Origin: Chitinophagaceae bacterium
GTDB taxonomy: Bacteria > Bacteroidota > Bacteroidia > Chitinophagales > Chitinophagaceae
Length of the DNA: 64,000 nucleotides
Assembly (NCBI GenBank): GCA_016787085.1
Contig: JAEUVJ010000023.1
Coordinates: forward strand, 1 to 64,000
Direction: 5' to 3'
Shown: positions 51,661 to 60,599 of the stretch, piece by piece
How the letters are laid out: the number at the start of each line of letters is the position of its first letter
Position numbering within the stretch: the stretch's first letter is position 1
Translations under genes and position numbers: made by a program
Notes under the pieces: model-generated
What the model saw: the letters and a program-made list of their open reading frames with translations, nothing else
Told to the model about the DNA's origin: nothing
Database searches by the model: none

Positions 51661-51706
51661 TGTAACCGTTCGGTTACAAATATAGGAAACCTTTTGGTTA
51701 CGCAAA
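51661..51706 (-). promoter_or_regulatory. Promoter and tandem operators of the ArsR operon
   Basis: On the minus strand TTTG (51703-51706), an 18-base spacer and TATATTTG (51677-51684, exact TAnnTTTG) form the promoter. Two dyads overlap it: GTAACCAAAAGGTTTC (51686-51701) in the spacer and TGTAACCGAACGGTTACA (51661-51678), a perfect 18-base palindrome straddling the start of transcription. Binding of ArsR would block RNA polymerase. Confidence 0.8.
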
Positions 51707-51769
51707 ATCTATTTTCATGAATTTTGTAAACAGGCTGACCGGTCAGAGCAAATGAGATTAAAACACAGC

Positions 51770-51777
51770 TAATTTTG
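51770..51777 (+). promoter_or_regulatory. Putative -7 element for the amidase gene
   Basis: TAATTTTG matches TAnnTTTG, 16 bases before the ATG at 51794. No -33 box is clear. Confidence 0.45.
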
Positions 51778-51793
51778 GACTGAAGCCATTATT

Positions 51794-52624
51794 ATGTCTA
51801 CACTTACTATTACTCTTATCCAAACTCATCTTCACTGGGAAAATAAAACCGCCAACCTGATAATGCTGGGGGAGAAGATCAACAGCATCAAGGAGAGAAC
51901 CGAGATCGTCGTATTGCCGGAAATGTTCAGCACCGGTTTTAGTATGGTGCCGCAGAAATTAGCGGAGACGATGAATGGTGAAACGGTTCAATGGATGAAG
52001 AAAATGGCAGCCACCAGGAAGATCATTCTCACGGGCAGCCTCATCATTGAAGAAAACGGTTGTTATTATAACCGGTCAGTATGGATGCTGCCCAATGGCC
52101 AGTATGGGGTGTATGACAAGCGCCATCGTTTTGCTTTTGCCGGAGAAGATGAACATTATACTGCCGGGACCAAAAGACTGATTGCTTCGGTAAAAGGATG
52201 GAAGATCAATCTGCAGGTTTGTTATGACCTGCGTTTTCCAGTTTGGGCGAGGCAAACCTCACCTTCCAGCCCCCTATCCCAAGGAGAGGAAGGGAAAGGG
52301 AAAGGATCACCCGAATATGATGTATTGATCTATGTAGCCAACTGGCCGGAACGCAGGATACATGCCTGGAAAACTTTATTGCTGGCAAGGGCCATCGAGA
52401 ACCAATGTTTTGTTGTGGGAGTGAACAGAACGGGTGATGATGGTAACGGCATTCACTACAGTGGTGAAAGCATGATCATTGACCCGCTGGGAGAAGTGTT
52501 ATATACAAAGAAAGACGTGGAAGATATTTTTACGGTCACTTTGCAAAAAGAACACCTTGATAGCATACGGGAGAAATTTCCTTTCTGGAAAGATGCAGAT
52601 GACTTTCAACTCTTTGCTGAATAA
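51794..52624 (+). CDS. Nitrilase-superfamily omega-amidase with an in-frame insert
   Basis: 276 residues. The catalytic triad is E43 (VLPEMF), K109 (YDKRHRF) and C143 (QVCYDLRFPVW), as in omega-amidases/YafV that hydrolyse alpha-ketoglutaramate or ketosuccinamate. Between WARQ and YDVLIYVANWPERR is an unusual low-complexity insert (about residues 155-174, SPSSPLSQGEEGKGKGS) where relatives have only a few residues. Its DNA resembles the dispersed C-tract/G-tract repeat at 1176-1207. The insert sits on a surface loop away from the Cys, so activity may persist. Confidence 0.9.
   Translation: MSTLTITLIQTHLHWENKTANLIMLGEKINSIKERTEIVVLPEMFSTGFSMVPQKLAETMNGETVQWMKKMAATRKIILTGSLIIEENGCYYNRSVWMLPNGQYGVYDKRHRFAFAGEDEHYTAGTKRLIASVKGWKINLQVCYDLRFPVWARQTSPSSPLSQGEEGKGKGSPEYDVLIYVANWPERRIHAWKTLLLARAIENQCFVVGVNRTGDDGNGIHYSGESMIIDPLGEVLYTKKDVEDIFTVTLQKEHLDSIREKFPFWKDADDFQLFAE
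52259..52310 (+). repeat. Repeat-derived insert inside the amidase gene
   Basis: CAGCCCCCTATCCCAAGGAG followed by AGGAAGGGAAAGGGAAAGG. The C-tract, short spacer and GGAGAGG/GGG order echo the palindrome CCCCTAAATCCCCTCC-GGGAGAGGGG at 1176-1207. Its length keeps the reading frame open. Confidence 0.5.
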
Positions 52625-52656
52625 ATGATGAAAAAAGAAAAGCCTCGTCATTTATT
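52620..52656. terminator. AT-rich bidirectional hairpin between convergent genes
   Basis: AATAAATGA (52620-52628) pairs with TCATTTATT (52648-52656); both arms overlap stop codons of the convergent amidase and S41 genes. AT-rich, so weak by itself. Confidence 0.4.
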
Positions 52657-54205
52657 GAGACGGAGCGTTAATAGCTTTCTCTTTTTGAAAAGTACGGGAT
52701 GAGGCCTCCTTATCTTTTTTAATCAGCTCCAGCGCTTTTTCGGTTTTATAATCAATACCACGCCGGATAGCATCCACGGTTGGCAATGATCCCACTTCAG
52801 GCTGTACACCCCTGCCGTCTTTTGGAATATTTTTATCAATCACGAGGCGAAAAAGGGGTAACCGGAAACGGACTCCGGTTTCCGGCAATCTTACATCCGG
52901 TATCAGCCAGGCGCTGTTCCCATAAGCTCCGCCACCTGTTTCCTCCCCTATCACAGTCACATTATCCTGTTTCATAACAGCACCAGTAAATAATGTGGTA
53001 GCTGAAAAGGAATTGCCGCCGGTAAGGATATACGTTTTGCCATCAAAATGATTCTTCTTTTTCGGTTTGAAATAGTGTTTTTCAAAATACCCGAAATGAT
53101 AATAGCCATCTTTCCTTTTCCTGGTAAAAAAGGTCATGAACAGGCGGTTGAAGAAATCATTCTGGATGTAGCGGCTGTATTTTTTTCTTTTAGCAACCGC
53201 ATATAATGAATCGCCCACTTTGAATTCCTGATCAGCAATGAACCGGGTAAGCAGAGTGGAATTAGTAACACTGCCGCCACCATTGCTGCGCACATCAATG
53301 ATCAGGTGGCGGATATCGTGCTTCTTCAATGCTCTGAAGGAACGGCGAAAGAAACTTTTCAGGTTATATCCCCGCCCAAACGAAGCCAGGTCCATGAAGG
53401 CAGTATGATTGGCGGTGTCCATCTTAAGTAAGCGGACTGCATTCATTTGCATTTCCTTTCTTTCCTTACGGGAAGGCTGAGGGGGAGTTTCCCGCCGGAC
53501 AGGAGCTATAGCAGAACGCCTGCTGGTGTCCCGGAAGGGGCGAAACACGGGAATGACAGCTGTTCTTTTTTGCCCGGTACTGCTATCTATGAATTCGATG
53601 TTGTATTGAGGCGAATAACCAAACACAGTGCTGTATAAAGAACCAAAGAAACCACGGTTGCTCAGTGCCTGGTAACGATGCGTTCTATTATATCCATCGG
53701 TGGGGATGTAATTAAATAATGTATCAACGATTTCTCTTATAGTTTTACCATTGATGCTGGTGATAACAGCTCCCCTCCTCAGCAATGAATCTCTCCGGTT
53801 TAGGTTAGCGGTCACTACCATCGTGTCTTCCCATATCTTCATGCTGAGCGGAAATATCCTTTGCAAGGCAGTAGTGTCTTGTTGTTTCAGAAATGCTTTG
53901 GATGCCCTTACAGAAGTGTGCCCGCAATTGATCTGTGACGTTACATACCCAAGTACTTTACGGAACTCCGGCTCTGTCATGGAGTCTTGCAGTTTCTGTT
54001 CACCCCATTTAAAATACCAGTCCATGCTATCCCTGGTGGTGTACCAGTAAAGACTGGGATGTGCCTCTTCCAGTATATCACGATAAATCGCATAGTCTTT
54101 TTGTAATTGCTCAGCAGAATACTTTTTCCCGGGATAAAAGGAAGATTTACTGATACCGCAACCTGTAGTAATAACAATAAAAAGTAAATAAAGCAGTATC
54201 CGCAT
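52652..54205 (-). CDS. S41 family peptidase, lipoprotein
   Basis: 517 residues with a lipoprotein signal (LLYLLFIVITTGC). N-terminal helical region, an embedded PDZ-like segment (MVVTANLNRRDSLLRRGAVITSINGKTIREIVDTLF) and an S41 catalytic core: LIIDVRSNGGGSVTNSTLL, GGNSFSATTLFTGAVMKQDN with the nucleophilic Ser near residue 395 and the Lys about 12-14 residues on, then GEETGGGAYGNSA. The family are periplasmic C-terminal processing or tricorn-like proteases. It is upstream of nothing on its strand within 100 bases except the convergent amidase; thiL lies just upstream. Confidence 0.9.
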   Translation of the reverse strand: MRILLYLLFIVITTGCGISKSSFYPGKKYSAEQLQKDYAIYRDILEEAHPSLYWYTTRDSMDWYFKWGEQKLQDSMTEPEFRKVLGYVTSQINCGHTSVRASKAFLKQQDTTALQRIFPLSMKIWEDTMVVTANLNRRDSLLRRGAVITSINGKTIREIVDTLFNYIPTDGYNRTHRYQALSNRGFFGSLYSTVFGYSPQYNIEFIDSSTGQKRTAVIPVFRPFRDTSRRSAIAPVRRETPPQPSRKERKEMQMNAVRLLKMDTANHTAFMDLASFGRGYNLKSFFRRSFRALKKHDIRHLIIDVRSNGGGSVTNSTLLTRFIADQEFKVGDSLYAVAKRKKYSRYIQNDFFNRLFMTFFTRKRKDGYYHFGYFEKHYFKPKKKNHFDGKTYILTGGNSFSATTLFTGAVMKQDNVTVIGEETGGGAYGNSAWLIPDVRLPETGVRFRLPLFRLVIDKNIPKDGRGVQPEVGSLPTVDAIRRGIDYKTEKALELIKKDKEASSRTFQKEKAINAPSQ

Positions 54206-54228
54206 AATGTTTTTTGACCGGGCGGGTC

Positions 54229-55266
54229 TTAGTTCTGTTTCATGTGGTTCCAGCCCTGGGCGGTCAGCGGGTGTTTGCTGCCGCCTTTGGTAATAATATT
54301 AACGCCCTGACCGGCCTCTGTCATATACCCGATCACACTAATTTCTTCATTTAATACCAATTTTTCGTGTTCTGATTGAGGAATGGTAAATAAAAGCTCA
54401 TAATCTTCGCCGCCACTCAGGGCACAGGCGGTAGGGTCTATCTCAAATTTGAAGGCTGCTTTTTTCATGTCTTCCGCCACCGGTATCTTTTCCTCATATA
54501 AAACACATCCGAGATCACTTTGCTTACAGATATGCAGGATCTCGGAACTTAAGCCGTCGCTGACATCTATCATGGAAGTAGGGTGGATCTCGTTCTGTGC
54601 CAGGAATTCCACTATATCTTTCCGGGCTTCGGGCTTCAGCAAACGGCCGATCACATAAGACTCCCCTTCCAGATCAGGCTGCACACCGGGGCTTTCCATA
54701 AAAATTTTTTTCTCTCTTTCTAAAAAAAGTAACCCTACATAAGCAGCCCCCAGATCACCACTGACACAGAGCAGATCGCCTTTTTTAGCCGTACTTCTTT
54801 TGACATATTTATCAGGCGCCACTTCACCAATGGCAGTGACAGAAATGATAAAACCCTTCTGTGAGGAGGTAGTATCTCCTCCTATCAGGTCCACGCCATA
54901 TTTTTCGCAAGCCGCATATACCCCGTCATAAAACTCATCAACAGCCTCCAGGCTGAAGCGGTTGCTGAATGCCAGGGAGATGACGATCTGGGTGGGTGTG
55001 GCATTCATGGCATAGATATCACTCAGGTTCACTATTACACTTTTATAACCAAGATGCCTGAGAGGGGTGTACATAAGATCAAAGTGCACTCCTTCCACCA
55101 GCATATCCGTTGTCACTACCGTTTGCTTACCGAAATGATCAATGACCGCTGCATCGTCGCCCACACCCACTACAGAAGAGGCGTTTTGCAGCTCAATATT
55201 TTTGGTCACATGCTCTATCAGGCCAAATTCACCCAATGAAGCGATCTCTGTTCTTTCGTCTGCCAT
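54229..55266 (-). CDS. thiL: Thiamine-monophosphate kinase ThiL
   Basis: 345 residues starting MADERTEIASLGEFGLIEHV. Phosphorylates thiamine monophosphate to thiamine pyrophosphate with ATP. The AIRS/PurM-type motifs are VGDDAAVI, TDMLVEGVHFDLMYTPLRHLGYKSV, VNLSDIYAMNA, GGDTTSSQ and C-terminal SGGEDYELLFTIP, all intact. No TPP riboswitch was seen upstream. The S41 gene lies 23 bases downstream on the same strand. Confidence 0.96.
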   Translation of the reverse strand: MADERTEIASLGEFGLIEHVTKNIELQNASSVVGVGDDAAVIDHFGKQTVVTTDMLVEGVHFDLMYTPLRHLGYKSVIVNLSDIYAMNATPTQIVISLAFSNRFSLEAVDEFYDGVYAACEKYGVDLIGGDTTSSQKGFIISVTAIGEVAPDKYVKRSTAKKGDLLCVSGDLGAAYVGLLFLEREKKIFMESPGVQPDLEGESYVIGRLLKPEARKDIVEFLAQNEIHPTSMIDVSDGLSSEILHICKQSDLGCVLYEEKIPVAEDMKKAAFKFEIDPTACALSGGEDYELLFTIPQSEHEKLVLNEEISVIGYMTEAGQGVNIITKGGSKHPLTAQGWNHMKQN

Positions 55267-55335
55267 CAGTGCATTTTTATTATCCGGACAATATATTCAT
55301 TCTACTACAGTATCGTATGCGCCGGTGAATTGATC

Positions 55336-56118
55336 TTATAACTCACCCCCATTAACAATGCGCAACATCTCATTATGTATCTTTCCATTAGTAGCCAGGG
55401 TACGATGCTGGTAAATAGAAAATGTATCCCCATTAAAATCTGTAACCCTTCCTCCCGCTTCCTGTACCATCAAATACCCGGCAGCACTGTCCCATGCTTC
55501 CAGTTTGTGTTCATAAAAACCATCGAACCTTCCGGCCGCTACCCAGCACAGATCAATTGCTGCGGAGCCAAGTCTTCTTACGGGCACCCCTTTTCGTATC
55601 AGCCTGTCAAAAACCTCCAGTGGTCCGTTAGGCATATTAATATAAGTGTAAGGGAAACCGGTCACTAAACAGGATTTCATTACTTCTGCCTGGTCACTTA
55701 CATGAATAGGTTTTTCATTCAGCGTAGCCCCCTTTCCTTTTTCAGCAAAAAAAGATTCTTTCAGGTTCGGATTATATACAGCACCCATAATGATCTCGCC
55801 TTTTTGTTCGATAGCAATGGAAACACAACATAATGGGATACCATGTGCAAAATTCACGGTGCCGTCTATCGGATCAATGACCCATTTATATTCGGACTCC
55901 TGGATGATAGCGCCGGATTCTTCCGTTAATATATTATGATCCGGAAATTTGGATCTGATCACTTCCAGTATTGCTGCTTCTGAGGCATGATCGGCCTCTG
56001 TCACCAGGTTATTAACGCCTTCTTTATGCGAGATCTTGAAGGGGTTATTGAAAAACCGGCTGAGTTCCGCTGCCCCGGCTACTACCGCCTCTATCAGGGT
56101 ATTTTTAAGCATGGGCAA
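55336..56118 (-). CDS. suhB: Inositol monophosphatase family protein (SuhB-like)
   Basis: 260 residues. The Li-sensitive Mg-dependent phosphatase motifs are EESG (about 65-68, ILTEESGA), DPIDGTVNFAHGIP (about 81-94) and WDSAAGYLMVQEAGG (about 207-221), with GSAAIDLCWVAAGRFDGFYE between. It hydrolyses inositol-1-phosphate or related sugar phosphates and may have the RNA polymerase-binding role known for SuhB. It is followed after 69 bases by thiL. Confidence 0.93.
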   Translation of the reverse strand: MPMLKNTLIEAVVAGAAELSRFFNNPFKISHKEGVNNLVTEADHASEAAILEVIRSKFPDHNILTEESGAIIQESEYKWVIDPIDGTVNFAHGIPLCCVSIAIEQKGEIIMGAVYNPNLKESFFAEKGKGATLNEKPIHVSDQAEVMKSCLVTGFPYTYINMPNGPLEVFDRLIRKGVPVRRLGSAAIDLCWVAAGRFDGFYEHKLEAWDSAAGYLMVQEAGGRVTDFNGDTFSIYQHRTLATNGKIHNEMLRIVNGGEL

Positions 56119-56240
56119 AGATAACCCCGAAAGGGCAGACTCAACTTATGCCGCTCAGGCATTAAAACGCTACTATTTGACAGGCGTTATCACTTTTTTG
56201 CATGGCGGATAATAACTTCGTGATTCATACGTACTGATCC

Positions 56241-58181
56241 TTGCAATTATCTGTTGTCATAGTCAACTACAATGTGCGGCATTTCCTGGAACAATGCCTG
56301 TATTCGGTGCAAAAAGCGATGGCTTCTTTACAGGCGGAAGTGTGGGTAATTGATAATAATTCTGCCGACAACAGCATAGAGTATCTGCGACCGCAATTTC
56401 CGGGAATACGGTTTATTGCCAATCAGGAGAACCTGGGTTTTGCCAAAGCCTGTAACCAGGGACTGAAGCTTTCAACAGGGAAGTATATTCTCTTTTTGAA
56501 CCCCGATACGATCGTGGAGGAGGATTGTTTTATAAAATGCATCGCATTCTTTGAAAAACATCCCGATGCCGGAGCTTTAGGTATAAAAATGCTGGATGGA
56601 AGCGGCTGTTTTCTGAAGGAATCAAAGAGATCGTTTCCCTCGCCCGGAACATCACTGTTCAAACTATTCGGATTGGCCAGGCTGTTCCCCAGATCGAAAA
56701 CATTTGCCAGGTACCATCTGGGCCATCTTGACGAAAACAAAGAGCATGAAGTGGATGTACTGGCTGGCGCTTTTATGATGATCAGGAAAGATGTACTGGA
56801 TACAGTGGGAGGATTTGAAGAAACCTTCTTTATGTATGGTGAAGATATTGATCTGAGCTATCGTATACAAAAGGCAGGATATAAGAACTACTATTTTGCC
56901 GGTTGTCATCTTATTCATTTTAAAGGAGAGAGTACAAAGAAAGGCAGCCTGAACTACGTTCATTTGTTCTATAATGCCATGAACATCTTTGTCAAAAAGC
57001 ACTATGGCAAAAGTAAGGCCGGCACTTTTGTTTTCTCTATCTATATAGCGATCTGGTTCCGGGCGGCGATGACGGCGATAGGAAATTTTGTTCGTAGCAC
57101 AGGACTGGTATTGATTGATACGGGCCTGATATTATTTTCATTCTGGGTAACAAAGAATGTGTGGAATCATTATGTACGGCCGGATATCCAATACCCGGAT
57201 AAATTACTATGGATATCTTTTCCTGCATTTACCCTGTTCTATCTTGCTACAGCTTATTATGCCGGCTTGTATGACCGGTGGTATAAAAGATCGGAACTGG
57301 TCAGCTCCACATTGGTGGCAACGATCGTCTTGCTGGCAGCCTACGCATTACTGCCCGAGCAGTATCGTTTTTCAAGAGGCATTATATTGTTTGGCGCATT
57401 GCTGGCCTTTGTCCTGATAAGTTTTTTAAGATGGCTGTTGATCCGGGCTGGGGTGATCAGCAGCAGTCATAAAGACGATGATCCCGGTACACTGATCGTG
57501 GGTTCGCTGCAGGAATATGAAAAGGTACTGCAGCTGATGAAGGAAGCGAACCTGCATGAACAGGTTCTTGGAAGGGTAGCAGTAAGCGAAGAGGACACAT
57601 CTGGGGTCGGTTATTGGAATAAGATACACCTGCTTTCCTCCACTATACCATTCAAGGAGGTTATTTTTTGTGAAGGAACCCTGTCGTTTAAGAATATTAT
57701 TGATACAATGACTTTACTGCCCGGAAAGACGATCATGAAGTTTCATGCCGCCGGAAGCAGGAGTATTGTCGGAAGTCAATCAAAGGATACAAGCGGGGAG
57801 TCGGTCTCCAACGTAAATGGATACAGGCTGGGTGACCCGCATAACAAACGAATGAAGAGGTTGGTGGATATCGTTGTGGCCATAGCAGGTCTTATCACAT
57901 TTCCTGTTCATTTGTTTGCTGTAAAAAAACCAATTTCTTTTTTGGGTAATTGTTTCGCTGTTCTGTTCCTGCAAAGAACATGGGTGGGTTATGCAGCAAC
58001 CGGAAAAGATCTTCCTCGTCTCCGCAAAGGAGTGATCGCTACCAATGGCATCCCGGTGTCTGTTAAGCAGCCATTACCTGCCGAGAGTCTGCAAATGGTT
58101 GACCAATGGTATGCACGGGATTATACGATACATACTGATCTCAGGCTGATAAAAAAGTCTTACCGTTTACTTGGCAGCTGA
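56241..58181 (+). CDS. GT2 glycosyltransferase fused to a WcaJ-like membrane region
   Basis: 646 residues. The start is TTG (56241): an in-frame stop lies 6 bases upstream and the GT2 fold must begin with [19 protein letters not shown]-terminal GT2 domain (1-240) with [49 protein letters not shown]. Then four or more membrane helices (270-410), a Rossmann-like segment ([19 protein letters not shown]) and a C-terminal portion resembling the start and end of undecaprenyl-phosphate sugar-transferases ([41 protein letters not shown]) but without the expected catalytic middle. Likely polysaccharide assembly; activity of the C-terminal part is doubtful. Confidence 0.88.
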   Translation: MQLSVVIVNYNVRHFLEQCLYSVQKAMASLQAEVWVIDNNSADNSIEYLRPQFPGIRFIANQENLGFAKACNQGLKLSTGKYILFLNPDTIVEEDCFIKCIAFFEKHPDAGALGIKMLDGSGCFLKESKRSFPSPGTSLFKLFGLARLFPRSKTFARYHLGHLDENKEHEVDVLAGAFMMIRKDVLDTVGGFEETFFMYGEDIDLSYRIQKAGYKNYYFAGCHLIHFKGESTKKGSLNYVHLFYNAMNIFVKKHYGKSKAGTFVFSIYIAIWFRAAMTAIGNFVRSTGLVLIDTGLILFSFWVTKNVWNHYVRPDIQYPDKLLWISFPAFTLFYLATAYYAGLYDRWYKRSELVSSTLVATIVLLAAYALLPEQYRFSRGIILFGALLAFVLISFLRWLLIRAGVISSSHKDDDPGTLIVGSLQEYEKVLQLMKEANLHEQVLGRVAVSEEDTSGVGYWNKIHLLSSTIPFKEVIFCEGTLSFKNIIDTMTLLPGKTIMKFHAAGSRSIVGSQSKDTSGESVSNVNGYRLGDPHNKRMKRLVDIVVAIAGLITFPVHLFAVKKPISFLGNCFAVLFLQRTWVGYAATGKDLPRLRKGVIATNGIPVSVKQPLPAESLQMVDQWYARDYTIHTDLRLIKKSYRLLGS

Positions 58182-58260
58182 GAAATGTTTCAGTGGCATT
58201 ATTTATATCATAGTTTTCCTATAACATTGCGTAATTTTAAAAAACTGATTGTAAGGATCA

Positions 58261-59805
58261 ATGGCGACAATTATTGATATCAAACTGCCGAAAGCGATTG
58301 CGGCTGCATTGCGTATTCCGCCCAATGATCCGAGAAGGCAGCAGCTAAGGGTATTGAAGAAGCTGCTGAAGAAAGCAAGGTTCACTGAATTTGGACAGCA
58401 ATACCGGTTTGATGACATATTACTCAGCCAGCATCCGGGCAAAAAATTCCAGCAACTGGTTCCCGCACACGATTACAATAAGATATATGAAGAGTGGTGG
58501 AAGAAAACACTGGATGGCGTACCCGATGTGGCCTGGCCGGGTAAGATCAAATACTATGCATTAAGCTCAGGAACTTCTGAAGCAGCCAGTAAGTATATCC
58601 CGGTCACAAAAGAGTTGCTGCGCAGCAATACCATCAATTATCTCCGGCAGCTATTAAGCCTTCTGGGTTACGAGGATGCTAACCGCAAAGCTATGGCAAA
58701 AGGATTCCTGATGCTGGGCGGTGCTACGGATCTGAAAAAAGGAAAAGCAGGCTGGTATGCTGGCGACCTTAGCGGCATACTTGCAAAAAAACGTCCTTTC
58801 TGGTTCCAGACATTTTATAAACCGGGCGGCCGCATTGCCGCCATGGCCGACTGGAACCAAAAACTGCATGAGATAGTAGAACACGCCAGGGAGTGGGACA
58901 TTGGTTACATCGTTGGCGTGCCGGCCTGGTGCCAGATGTGTATGGAAATGGTGATCGAACATTACAAAGTGAAGAACATACACGAGATATGGCCCAACTT
59001 CAGCTTTTTTGTGCATGGAGGAGTTGCTTTTGAGCCGTATAAAAAGGGATTTGAAAAATTATTAGGTAAGCCGATCGTTTACATTGAGAATTACTTATCC
59101 AGCGAAGGGTTCATTGGGTATAAGACCCGGGAACATGCCAAAGGCATGCAGCTTATCATAAACAATAATATCTTCTTTGAGTTTGTTCCTTTTGATGATA
59201 AGAATTTCGATCATGACGGCAAAATGGTGGACAGTCCCGATGCAAAGATGATCCATGAAGTGGAAGAAGGAAAAGAGTATGCCTTACTGATGAGCACCAA
59301 TGCAGGCGCCTGGCGCTACCTGATCGGCGATACCATTAAGTTTGTGAACCTGGAAAAGCATGAGGTGATCATTACCGGAAGGACCAAGCATTTTCTGAGC
59401 CTGGTAGGCGAACACCTGAGCGTGGAGAATATGAATAAAGCCATCGAACTGGTAAGCGAAGAGTTCAACGTCAGCATTCCCGAGTATACAGTGGTAGGAT
59501 TTCCTTATCAGACCTTCTTTGCCCATAAATGGTACGTGGCTACCAACGACCCGGCAGATCCGGCAAAGCTGGCGAAGCGTATAGACGAAAACCTGCGGGC
59601 GCTGAATGATGACTATGCTACCGAAAGAGACAGTGCATTAAAAGAGGTTTTCCTGGAAGTACTGCCGGAGCAAAAATTCATGCAATTCATGGAGCAGAAA
59701 GGGAAGCTGGGCAGCCAGCACAAATTTCCCCGGGTCATGAAAGGAAAGATGCTGGAAGACTGGGAACGATTTCTGCAAACAGGGAATGTAAAACAGGTGA
59801 TGTGA
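58261..59805 (+). CDS. GH3 auxin-responsive-promoter-family adenylating protein
   Basis: 514 residues, soluble. Matches the plant-type GH3 acyl-acid-amido synthetase superfamily: YYALSSGTSEAASKYIPVTKEL (ATP-binding, about 98-119), a central VHGGVAFEPYKKGFEKLLG with NYLSSEGFIGYKT, and LLMSTNAGAWRYLIGDTIKFVNLEKHEVIITGRTKHFLSLVGEH (hinge and C-terminal subdomain). GH3 enzymes adenylate carboxylates and transfer them to amines. In Bacteroidota the substrate is unknown. A GT2 gene upstream and LysE exporter downstream are on the same strand. Confidence 0.92.
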   Translation: MATIIDIKLPKAIAAALRIPPNDPRRQQLRVLKKLLKKARFTEFGQQYRFDDILLSQHPGKKFQQLVPAHDYNKIYEEWWKKTLDGVPDVAWPGKIKYYALSSGTSEAASKYIPVTKELLRSNTINYLRQLLSLLGYEDANRKAMAKGFLMLGGATDLKKGKAGWYAGDLSGILAKKRPFWFQTFYKPGGRIAAMADWNQKLHEIVEHAREWDIGYIVGVPAWCQMCMEMVIEHYKVKNIHEIWPNFSFFVHGGVAFEPYKKGFEKLLGKPIVYIENYLSSEGFIGYKTREHAKGMQLIINNNIFFEFVPFDDKNFDHDGKMVDSPDAKMIHEVEEGKEYALLMSTNAGAWRYLIGDTIKFVNLEKHEVIITGRTKHFLSLVGEHLSVENMNKAIELVSEEFNVSIPEYTVVGFPYQTFFAHKWYVATNDPADPAKLAKRIDENLRALNDDYATERDSALKEVFLEVLPEQKFMQFMEQKGKLGSQHKFPRVMKGKMLEDWERFLQTGNVKQVM

Positions 59806-59917
59806 ACTTGTTCAGGCAATGATGAATTACCATAACCGCAATTTTAGTTGATACATACCATGTGTGGCTACAACGATGTACATGACGGCCTGCAGTCCCT
59901 GATTTCATATTCATGAT

Positions 59918-60550
59918 ATGTTTGAGGCACTGATCAAGGGATTGTCATTCGGTTTACTGCTGAGCATATCAGTGGGCCCTGTTCTATTTTCCATTATTAA
60001 ACAAAGTCTAAATAACGGGCATAAAGGCGGAATGTCTTTTGTGCTGGGCGTTTCGGCCAGTGATATCACGCTGGTGCTGGTAAGTAATGTTTTCACCGAG
60101 CTATTCAAAAGCATCAGTCATTTCAGAACGGAGATCGGCGTAGCGGGATGCGTTTTCCTGGTATCGCTGGGTATTTATTTTCTTTTTTTCAAAAAGGTAA
60201 AAGTGAATGATGCGGGGCAACAGGTTTTTAAGTTTCGTAAAAGGGACTATGCCCGGACCTTTTTATCGGGGTACCTGATGAATACCCTTAACCCGTCCGT
60301 ATTTATCTTCTGGTTATATGCTTCCACTGCAGTGATCAATAACACCGTTAATGAACGCATCGTGGTTTTTGTGACCTGCCTTGTCTGGATGCTTGGAACA
60401 GATATTCTCAAGGTTTTCCTGGCGGGCAGGATACGTAACCGCCTCACCCCGCATAATATCCATATCCTGAACCGTATCAATGGCGTATTACTCATCGTCT
60501 TTGGCATTGCACTGGTGTGGGGGCTTATTGTATATGGAAAGAGGATGTGA
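59918..60550 (+). CDS. LysE family amino-acid/threonine exporter
   Basis: 210 residues with six membrane helices. Opens with LIKGLSFGLLLSISVGPVLFSIIKQSLNNGHKGG, the family's hallmark SxGPxxxxxxxxxxxxG helix 1. The second half carries a LNPSVFIFWLYAS helix. The protein would export basic or small neutral amino acids or similar metabolites. It follows the GH3-like gene after 112 bases on the same strand; a link to amino-acid conjugates is only a guess. Confidence 0.92.
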   Translation: MFEALIKGLSFGLLLSISVGPVLFSIIKQSLNNGHKGGMSFVLGVSASDITLVLVSNVFTELFKSISHFRTEIGVAGCVFLVSLGIYFLFFKKVKVNDAGQQVFKFRKRDYARTFLSGYLMNTLNPSVFIFWLYASTAVINNTVNERIVVFVTCLVWMLGTDILKVFLAGRIRNRLTPHNIHILNRINGVLLIVFGIALVWGLIVYGKRM

Positions 60551-60599
60551 TCAATCGATTTAACAAATTACCAAGAACCGGTTTAGTATGTTTGGATAC

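Noticed and set aside
54229..55335. A TPP riboswitch near thiL
   Set aside because: The 69 bases between suhB and thiL are too short and lack the conserved TPP core (CUGAGA, ACCUGAUC-type) elements.
60587..60594. TATGTTTG as a promoter for the small exported protein
   Set aside because: It matches TAnnTTTG but overlaps one possible start codon and lies only 5 bases before the preferred one, with no -33 box; likely chance.
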